Assembly: GCA_016782545.1 (NCBI GenBank)
Contig: JADHYG010000003.1
Coordinates: 1-44,902 of the forward strand
Length of the DNA: 44,902 nt
Direction of reading: 5' to 3'
Source of the DNA: Candidatus Microgenomates bacterium
GTDB taxonomy: Bacteria; Patescibacteria; Microgenomatia; JADHYG01
Below are positions 39,295 to 44,902 of the stretch, piece by piece. The position numbers were made by a program, and so were the translations under genes. Numbering within the stretch: the first letter of the stretch is position 1; each line of letters opens with the position of its first letter. The notes below the pieces were generated by a model, which saw nothing but the letters and a program-made list of their open reading frames with translations, did not search any database and was not told where the DNA came from.

Positions 39295-39511
39295 CGGCGC
39301 GCCTTGGTTGGCTTTTTTCTTTTTTTTGCGGCGGTGAGTCGCCTTTCTCACCGCCGCAAGGCAAAAGAGTGGCACTGCGTAGTCGGCTTTACGCAGTGCC
39401 TAATTCTTTTGCCTTAAAAGGCCCGAGCGAAGCGAGGGCCTGACAAATTGCGTTGAAAAAATTCACGAATTCCTGGTAAAATAAGTGAGAACTTTTTGAT
39501 AGAGGTCACCC
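39295..39511. repeat. Cassette B right inverted repeat (217 bp)
   Basis: Mirror copy of 36382-36599. The variable hairpin here is GCGGCGGTGAG (39328-39338) / CTCACCGCCGC (39347-39357), different from the left copy in arm sequence but equally well paired, with the loop CGCCTTT kept. Outward extended -10 TGGTAAAAT at 39474-39482, 120 bases before ppaC. Confidence 0.93.
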
Positions 39512-39527
39512 ATATTTTAAAGCTAAA

Positions 39528-39555
39528 TGCTTTGATGAATTGATTCATCAAAGCA
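39528..39555. repeat. 28-bp palindrome with TGAATTGATTCA core
   Basis: Arms TGCTTTGATGAAT and ATTCATCAAAGCA around TG. Compared with 1284-1311, both arms carry matching changes that keep pairing (TTAATG against TTGATG, with CATTAA against CATCAA). It lies between cassette B and ppaC. Confidence 0.75.
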
Positions 39556-39601
39556 AAAATTGAAAATTGACTCAGCAGAAGAAATAAGGTTTAATAGAGC
39601 C

Positions 39602-40561
39602 ATGGCAATTTATGTTTTGGGTCATAAAAAACCAGATCTCGATTCAATTGTTTCGGCTATTGCCTGCGCGGAACTGAGAAAAGCCTTAAAAGCAAAAGAT
39701 GAATTTATTGCCGGTAGAATAAGCGAAATTAACCCTGAAACACGCTGCATTTTAAAAAAGTTTAAAGCAAAACCCCCGAAATTAATAAAAGCCTCTGATA
39801 TTAAATCTAAAGATCAGGTAATTTTAGTTGATCATAACGAAAAAAGCCAAAGATTAGACGGGCTTAATCCTGAACAAATCATTGAAATTGTTGACCATCA
39901 CAAAATTAACCTTAACCTAAACAGACCAATTAAAATCTTAATCTATCCTTGGGGGGCAACTGCAACCATCCTTTACTTTCTTGGTAAACAAAAAGGCTTT
40001 AAATGGCCTTCCAAAATTGCTGCACTCCTTCTTTGTGCAATTCTTTCTGATACAGGAGGATTTAGGTCTGTGACCACGACTGATTTTGACAAAAGAGCAG
40101 CTAAGAAGCTTCAGGAATTAACTAAGACTCAAAGTCTTGATTCTCTTGCTTTTGAGATTATTAAAGCCAAATCAAATATCTCTGGTTTAACCTCAAAGCA
40201 AGTTGTCACTAATGATTATAAAATCTATAACTTTTCTGGCAAAAAAGTCTTTATCAGCCAGCTTGAAACTGTTGAGCAGGAAGAAATTTTAAAAGAGAAA
40301 GAAAAATATCTTATTGCTTTAGAAAAAATCAAGCAAGAAATGAAATTAGACCTTGCCTTTTTTGCAATTACTGATATTTTAAAAGAAAATACTAAGATGC
40401 TTTATTTAACCTCTGATGGCAAAAAAATTCTAGAAAAAGCTTTTGGAAAACAAGGAAAGGAAAATGTAATTGACATTGGCCCTCGGCTTTCCCGCAAAAA
40501 ACAAATGGCTCCAGAGATTGAGAAAACCATTAAAGATCCAACCCTTAATGTAAAAACGTAA
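39602..40561 (+). CDS. ppaC: Manganese-dependent inorganic pyrophosphatase (family II, DHH)
   Basis: A 319-residue protein from ATG 39602; an upstream in-frame TTG would add 14 residues lacking family similarity. DHH motifs: H8 and D12, D14 in L-G-H-K-K-P-D-L-D-S-I, then L-V-D-H-N-E, I-V-D-H-H-K, and I-L-S-D-T-G-G-F. The C-terminal DHHA2 domain ends around G-P-R-L-S-R-K-K-Q, which supplies the substrate-binding R and K. It hydrolyses pyrophosphate to drive biosynthesis. The outward promoter of cassette B at 39474 is the best promoter candidate. The stop overlaps the convergent DRG gene by 17 bases. Confidence 0.92.
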   Translation: MAIYVLGHKKPDLDSIVSAIACAELRKALKAKDEFIAGRISEINPETRCILKKFKAKPPKLIKASDIKSKDQVILVDHNEKSQRLDGLNPEQIIEIVDHHKINLNLNRPIKILIYPWGATATILYFLGKQKGFKWPSKIAALLLCAILSDTGGFRSVTTTDFDKRAAKKLQELTKTQSLDSLAFEIIKAKSNISGLTSKQVVTNDYKIYNFSGKKVFISQLETVEQEEILKEKEKYLIALEKIKQEMKLDLAFFAITDILKENTKMLYLTSDGKKILEKAFGKQGKENVIDIGPRLSRKKQMAPEIEKTIKDPTLNVKT

Positions 40562-41624
40562 TAATAGATTTATCAAAAAGTTTATATTTAACCCCCACTT
40601 TTTGTCCGTCATATTTTGCCCTAGAATCAAAGATCTGTCCACCTTCTAAATTTTCCGCCATTTCTTGAGAAATTTTTCGCGCCGCTTCAAGAATAGTAAT
40701 CCCTTTTTTCAAAATTAATGGATTTTCAAAATCAGGTTCACCGTCTTTGGGTTTTAAATAAACCCTTATTAATCCGAGTTCTTCCCAAATAATTTGTTTT
40801 AATTCTTCAAGACCAAGATTTTCTTTAACACTGACAAAAATATGATTAGATAGTTTATTTTTTAAATTAGATAAATCTTTAACTAAATCAACTCTGCTGA
40901 CAGCAAAAATAGCCGGCAAATAAACCCTGCTTGAAGAAAAAGCATCAATTAACTGGTCTGAGGTTAAGTCTTCTTTAATAATTATCTCTGCATTTCGAAA
41001 ACCAAATTCCTGCGCTAAATCAATGATCTGATCTTTTTTAAGATGAGATAGGGTAGGGGAAGCAACTTGAATCCCGCCTTTTGATGTTTTCTTAACTGAC
41101 GCCCCCGGCTTTTTTTGATTAATTCTGACGCCGGCATTATAAAGTTCTTTTTCAATGATTTTTTGCTGCTCTAATTTACTAGCGTCAATCAAAATTAAAA
41201 GAAGATCGGCGGCTCGGGCGGCGGAAAGGATTTGTCTGCCCCAGCCTTTACCTTTTGCCGCCTCGGAAATAATTCCCGGCAAATCCAAAATCTGAATCAT
41301 GGCGCCCTTTAATTTTAAAATTCCCGGAATAACTGTCAAAGTCGTAAAATCATATTCAGCCACTTTTGATTTGGCATTAGTTAATTTGTTTAAGAGAGTT
41401 GATTTGCCCACTGAAGGAAAACCAAGCAGAACAACGGTCGCATCACCTTCTTTTTTAACGCTAAATCCAACTCCTTTACCTCCTTTTTTCTTTGGGGCAA
41501 AAAATTGATCTTTCAGTCTAGCTAGTTTTGCCCGCAGTCTGCCAATATAATGCTCTGTACCTTTATGATAAGGCGTTTCCCGAATCTCATCTTCAATCGC
41601 TTTAATTCTTTCTTCAATATCCAT
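40545..41624 (-). CDS. DRG-type GTPase with TGS domain
   Basis: A 359-residue GTPase of the OBG-HflX superfamily. G1 is G-F-P-S-V-G-K-S-T (about 69-77), Switch I T-T-L-T-V-I-P-G, and G3 D-L-P-G-I-I with E-A-A-K-G-K-G-W-G-R-Q. The V-S-R-V-D-L segment serves as G4, the place of N/T-K-x-D. The last 75 residues form a TGS domain (I-R-V-Y-L-K-P-K, then G-I-T-I-L-E-A-A). N-terminal helix-rich region I-E-D-E-I-R-E-T-P-Y-H-K-G-T-E-H-Y-I-G is the DRG signature. DRG proteins are chiefly archaeal and eukaryotic and bind ribosomes; their presence in a bacterium is noteworthy. A TAAAAT box ends seven bases before the ATG. Confidence 0.85.
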   Translation of the reverse strand: MDIEERIKAIEDEIRETPYHKGTEHYIGRLRAKLARLKDQFFAPKKKGGKGVGFSVKKEGDATVVLLGFPSVGKSTLLNKLTNAKSKVAEYDFTTLTVIPGILKLKGAMIQILDLPGIISEAAKGKGWGRQILSAARAADLLLILIDASKLEQQKIIEKELYNAGVRINQKKPGASVKKTSKGGIQVASPTLSHLKKDQIIDLAQEFGFRNAEIIIKEDLTSDQLIDAFSSSRVYLPAIFAVSRVDLVKDLSNLKNKLSNHIFVSVKENLGLEELKQIIWEELGLIRVYLKPKDGEPDFENPLILKKGITILEAARKISQEMAENLEGGQIFDSRAKYDGQKVGVKYKLFDKSIITFLH

Positions 41625-41689
41625 TTGCTATATTTTACTTTAATTTGATATAATTTGAAAGACTGAATAGGTTTGATTAGAGAAAAAAT

Positions 41690-41762
41690 GCGCCTGTAGC
41701 TCAATGGATAGAGCATCTGTCTTCGGAACAGAAGGTTAGAGGTTCGAATCCTCTCAGGCGCG
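41690..41762 (+). tRNA. tRNA-Arg(TCG)
   Basis: 73 nt: acceptor GCGCCTG/CAGGCGC, D-arm GCTCAATGGATAGAGC, anticodon arm CTGT-CTTCGGA-ACAG (anticodon TCG), T-arm GAGGTTCGAATCCTC. An extended -10 TGATATAAT (41646-41654) lies about 35 bases upstream. A GCGCTT/AAGCGC hairpin follows. Confidence 0.94.
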
Positions 41763-41807
41763 CTTCGTCGCTACGCTTCTCAGCGCAAGCGCATAATTGC
41801 ATATAAA

Positions 41808-42071
41808 ATGAAATGGTTTGTTTATATAGTTAAATGTAATGATGGTTGTCTATATACTGGAATAACAACTAACCCTAAAAGAAGAGTTAAAGAACACAAT
41901 TTTGATAAAGTCCGCGGCGCAAAATCATTAGTCGGTAAGTTACCGGTAAAATTAGTTTATTCAAAGGTATATAATAATCAAAAAGATGCAGCGAAAAGAG
42001 AAAGAGAAATTAAGGGTTGGAAAAGAAAAAAGAAACTAAAATTAATAAACAGGGAGGTTTACCCTGAATGA
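41808..42071 (+). CDS. GIY-YIG nuclease domain protein (3 of 3)
   Basis: An 87-residue solo GIY-YIG protein: K-W-F-V-Y-I-V-K-C-N-D-G-C-L-Y-T-G-I-T-T, R-R-V-K-E-H-N, later A-A-K-R-E-R-E-I-K-G-W-K-R-K-K-K. It lies 45 bases after tRNA-Arg and strongly resembles the copy at 33205, which also adjoins tRNAs. Its last codons (E-V-Y-P-E) run into the first unit of a 33-bp tandem repeat, so the original C-terminus may have been replaced by repeat sequence. Confidence 0.85.
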   Translation: MKWFVYIVKCNDGCLYTGITTNPKRRVKEHNFDKVRGAKSLVGKLPVKLVYSKVYNNQKDAAKREREIKGWKRKKKLKLINREVYPE

Positions 42072-42205
42072 ACAGGAATGAAGTGAAGGGTTTACCCTGA
42101 ATGAACAGGAATGAAGTGAAGGGTTTACCCTGAATGAACAGGAATGAAGTGAAGGGTTTACCCTGAATGAACAGGAATGAAGTGAAGGGTTTACCCTGAA
42201 TGAAC
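42056..42205. repeat. 33-bp tandem repeat, 4.5 copies
   Basis: The unit GGTTTACCCTGAATGAACAG followed by GAATGAAGTGAAG occurs four times without change, then a partial copy ends at 42205 in ATGAAC-AAA-GTTCAT, a small hairpin. It starts inside the end of the GIY-YIG gene and stops 12 bases before tRNA-Lys. The units abut without spacers, so it is not a CRISPR array. Perfect identity of copies implies recent expansion. Confidence 0.9.
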
Positions 42206-42217
42206 AAAGTTCATGAA

Positions 42218-42290
42218 GGGCCGCTAGCTCAATTGGCAGAGCATCCCGCTCTTAACGGGAAGGTTCTGGGTTCGATTCCCAGGCGGCTCA
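42218..42290 (+). tRNA. tRNA-Lys(CTT)
   Basis: 73 nt: acceptor GGGCCGC/GCGGCTC (one G-U pair), D-arm GCTCAATTGGCAGAGC, anticodon arm TCCCG-CTCTTAA-CGGGA (anticodon CTT), T-arm CTGGGTTCGATTCCCAG. Discriminator A. Confidence 0.93.
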
Positions 42291-42295
42291 CTACA

Positions 42296-43348
<1,053 letters not shown>

Positions 43349-43401
43349 TTATAGCAAAACTTGACAAAATCCCATAATATGTGTCAGTATTGACTCAATC
43401 T

Positions 43402-43998
43402 ATGAAAAAGCTGCTCATTTTAATTTTTTGGCTGCCAGCAACATTGCTAACACTTTTTTCAAGTTTTTCTGCCCTTTATTTTACTCAAAATATCAAGGGC
43501 GGCAGTCAATTCCTTCAAGCCCAGGCAGCTGAATTGGCCCAGAAAAATCAGTATCAGTTTACGGCGGCCTTACCAGAAGTTTTGGGAAGTTTTACTAATG
43601 TGGTGACCACTGGTGATGCTCGGCCTGAAATCTTACAACAATTCTTAGAAAAACACGATTCACCGCTTGAACCATATGCTGATTTTATTGTTAAAAAATC
43701 AGATGAAATTGGCTTAGATGATCCTCGTTTAGTTGTCGCCATTGCCATGTGTGAATCAAATGTTTGTAAAAGAATTCCTGAAGACTCTTATAATTGCTGG
43801 GGCTTTCAAAACGGCTCGACCAAATTTCCATCAATGGAGTGGGCGATTGAAAGAGTAGTCATCACTCTAAAAGAAAACTATCTTGATAAAGGCCTACGCA
43901 CTCCTGACGAGATCATGCCCAAATATGCACCGCCCAGTGTTGAAAAAGGCGGACCTTGGGCAAAATGTGTTAATCAATTCCTAGACGAGCTCCGTTAA
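43402..43998 (+). CDS. Secreted glucosaminidase/lysozyme-like protein 1
   Basis: A 198-residue exported protein. ATG 43402 is preferred over GTG 43381 because a TTGACA at 43361-43366 with CAGTAT (43385-43390) places the start site between them. A signal anchor spans residues 2-30 (M-K-K-L-L-I-L-I-F-W). The domain at about 85-195 contains D-D-P-R-L-V-V-A-I-A-M-C-E-S-N-V-C-K-R-I-P and Y-N-C-W-G-F-Q-N-G, resembling lysozyme-fold glucosaminidases, with the glutamate of C-E-S as the likely catalytic acid. The related gene at 44263 has the same layout. Likely peptidoglycan remodelling. Confidence 0.7.
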   Translation: MKKLLILIFWLPATLLTLFSSFSALYFTQNIKGGSQFLQAQAAELAQKNQYQFTAALPEVLGSFTNVVTTGDARPEILQQFLEKHDSPLEPYADFIVKKSDEIGLDDPRLVVAIAMCESNVCKRIPEDSYNCWGFQNGSTKFPSMEWAIERVVITLKENYLDKGLRTPDEIMPKYAPPSVEKGGPWAKCVNQFLDELR

Positions 43999-44181
43999 AT
44001 TACCTCTTAGACCTATAGAGATGATATTCATCCGTTTTAAAAATATTAGTCTTTTATTCGCATAGATTCGTGAGGCCGCCCATTTAGACTAACAATAACT
44101 ACTAAACTAACACGGCGGCCATATTCGTGTTAATTCGTATGAGCCTAACAATAATCATAATTACAAACAATAACCATAAAC
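43999..44181. other. Gap with long-range inverted repeats between the two lysozyme-like genes
   Basis: No gene. AGGCCGCC (44073-44080) and GGCGGCC near 44113-44119 pair, closing about 30 bases. Flanking segments ATTCGCATAGATTCGTGAG and ATTCGTGTTAATTCGTATGA are similar direct repeats. ATTAGTCT and AGACTAA also pair. The stretch could terminate the upstream gene; it lacks a T-run. Confidence 0.45.
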
Positions 44182-44210
44182 TTGACAAGTCCGATAGTCT
44201 ATGATATAAT
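44182..44210 (+). promoter_or_regulatory. Consensus sigma70 promoter
   Basis: TTGACA (44182-44187), exactly 17 bases, TATAAT (44205-44210): a full consensus promoter, the strongest in the window. Start of transcription near 44217, immediately before a hairpin. Confidence 0.85.
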
Positions 44211-44219
44211 GCGTTTCAG

Positions 44220-44262
44220 ATCCTAAGGTAGTCTCGTTTTCGAGCTACGTTAGGATTTTTTT
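44220..44262 (+). terminator. Terminator-like hairpin at the 5' end of the transcript
   Basis: ATCCTAA (44220-44226) pairs with TTAGGAT (44250-44256); inside, GTAG pairs with CTAC and CTCG with CGAG around TTTT. Seven T follow directly, and then ATG 44263. Placed between a consensus promoter and the start codon, it would end most transcripts after about 45 nt unless relieved. Confidence 0.7.
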
Positions 44263-44799
44263 ATGGAGAAGAAAACTGTTAAATTCTTTTTAATCATCTT
44301 CTTATTTCTTGCCCTTTTTTCAAAGGAGGGAATTGTTTTGGCTGAAGAAAAAATCTCCGCTACTTCAGCGGCGATTGTTTTATCTGAACAAGTTAAGGAC
44401 AATAGGGGAGAGAGATTAGAAAAATATCTTCAATCACATAATTCTCCTTTAGCTCCTTATTCTAAGTTTATTATTAACACCGCTGATCAATATTCTCTTG
44501 ATTGGAAACTTGTGCCGGCTATTTCTGGATTAGAATCATCTTTTGGTAAACGCATTCCTGCTAACTCATTTAATGCTTATGGCTGGAATAGCGGCCGCTA
44601 TTATTTTGAAGATTGGCAGGACGGTATTGCCACTGTTTCCAAAGCATTAAAAGAAAATTATCTTGATAAATGGGGCGCCAAAACAGTTGAACAAATTGGA
44701 CCCATTTATGCTGAATCGCCAACCTGGTCACAAAGAGTTGCTTATTTTATGAATGAAATTGATAATTTTCAACCCTCTTCTCTTCAATTAACTCTCTAA
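44263..44799 (+). CDS. Secreted glucosaminidase/lysozyme-like protein 2
   Basis: A 178-residue protein with a signal peptide (residues 1-27, cut probably after V-L-A). The domain at about 65-170 parallels the gene at 43402: S-H-N-S-P-L-A-P-Y, L-V-P-A-I-S-G-L-E-S-S-F-G-K-R-I-P, N-A-Y-G-W-N-S-G and A-L-K-E-N-Y-L-D-K-W. The E of L-E-S is the candidate catalytic residue. The cysteine pair of the first protein is missing. No ribosome binding site is present; the start codon follows the T-run of a hairpin. Likely peptidoglycan hydrolase, possibly turned on conditionally. Confidence 0.7.
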   Translation: MEKKTVKFFLIIFLFLALFSKEGIVLAEEKISATSAAIVLSEQVKDNRGERLEKYLQSHNSPLAPYSKFIINTADQYSLDWKLVPAISGLESSFGKRIPANSFNAYGWNSGRYYFEDWQDGIATVSKALKENYLDKWGAKTVEQIGPIYAESPTWSQRVAYFMNEIDNFQPSSLQLTL

Positions 44800-44819
44800 G
44801 TTTGGTATAATTTCCTAGC

Positions 44820-44901
44820 GCCAGAGTGCTGGAATTGGCAGACAGGCACGGCTTAGAACCGTGTGGGGCAACCCGTGAGAGTTCAAATCTCTCCTCTGGC
44901 A
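44820..44901 (+). tRNA. tRNA-Leu(TAG)
   Basis: 82-nt class II tRNA: acceptor GCCAGAG/CTCTGGC, anticodon arm CACGG-CTTAGAA-CCGTG (anticodon TAG), variable arm, T-arm GAGAGTTCAAATCTCTC. Extended -10 TGGTATAAT lies about 10 bases upstream (44802-44810). Confidence 0.93.
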
Positions 44902-44902
44902 C

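Larger units (their letters stand above)
36382..39511. mobile_element. Cassette B: inverted-repeat-flanked two-gene unit
   Basis: A 3,130-bp unit with 218- and 217-bp inverted repeats around a minus-strand two-gene operon (36654-39190). No transposase or integrase. It has the same plan as cassette A: inner end CGGCGCG followed by TTGG and a T-rich tract, GC-rich hairpins, outward TNGTAAAATAAG promoter, and a terminal segment with CTTTTT-N-ATA. A 23-bp imperfect direct repeat (36361 and 39567) lies outside the two ends and might mark an old duplication. Neighbours outside are DUF1599 and ppaC, each facing away and each in line with an outward promoter. Confidence 0.7.

Noticed and set aside
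42056..42205. Possible CRISPR array
   Set aside because: The repeats are contiguous with no spacers, and no cas genes are in the window.
42010..42207. Minus-strand frame with a perfectly repeated peptide
   Set aside because: It is only the antisense of the 33-bp tandem repeat; no start context and no conserved family.

Overview
The window reads as chromosomal DNA of a low-GC bacterium of the Candidate Phyla Radiation (Patescibacteria, probably a Microgenomates-type lineage). That is an inference from several signs. Genes are small and tightly overlapped. The Obg lacks a C-terminal extension. There are CarD-like, BaiN-like and split PEP-synthase-like proteins typical of the group, and a DRG-type GTPase. 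Many genes start one to eight bases after an extended -10 box. Standard TGA, TAA and TAG stops are used in intact genes. No rRNA or CRISPR array is present.

Layout. 1-6 kb: tail of a NUDIX hydrolase, a DUF2268-like metalloprotease, a membrane-anchored trypsin-like protease, then the SbcD/SbcC (Mre11/Rad50) pair. 6-8.3 kb: a candidate structured RNA, then ssb (broken by an in-frame TGA), rpsR, a CarD-like gene and hsp20 (broken by an in-frame TAG). 8.3-16.2 kb: rlmN, a GIY-YIG protein, a metallo-beta-lactamase-fold protein, a beta-propeller protein, a cupin and a transglutaminase-like coiled-coil protein, separated by decayed fragments and short dispersed repeats. 16.2-22 kb: an ABC exporter, an MFS transporter, a SurA/PrsA-like chaperone, a BaiN-family flavoprotein and a cyclophilin. 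22-26 kb: a minus-strand aromatic amino acid operon (two prephenate-dehydratase-like genes, prephenate-dehydrogenase-like gene, DAHP-synthase-like gene). 26-28.2 kb: ruvC-ruvA-ruvB. 28.3-39.5 kb: accessory region with two inverted-repeat-flanked cassettes, a large serine recombinase, a tRNA cluster (Gly, Pro, Leu, His, Arg), panE and small accessory genes. 39.5-44.9 kb: ppaC, a DRG GTPase, tRNA-Arg, tRNA-Lys, obg, two related secreted glucosaminidase-like proteins and tRNA-Leu.

Two discoveries stand out. First, the aromatic operon carries two leader-peptide attenuators. A 25-residue leader with five consecutive Tyr/Phe codons precedes the first gene. A 19-residue leader with four Phe and three Tyr codons starts inside the stop codon of the tyrA-like gene and precedes the DAHP synthase. 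Each is followed by competing antiterminator and terminator hairpins. Second, two cassettes (28343-31196 and 36382-39511) are each bounded by long inverted repeats of 172 or about 218 bp. The repeats share the same inner end, the same outer end with an outward extended -10 promoter, and GC-rich hairpins. In one cassette the two copies of a hairpin have different arm sequences yet both stay perfectly paired. Each cassette holds one two-gene overlapping operon and no transposase. Cassette A encodes a split phosphotransferase related to PEP synthase and rifampin phosphotransferase. Cassette B encodes two membrane-anchored extracytoplasmic proteins of unknown function.
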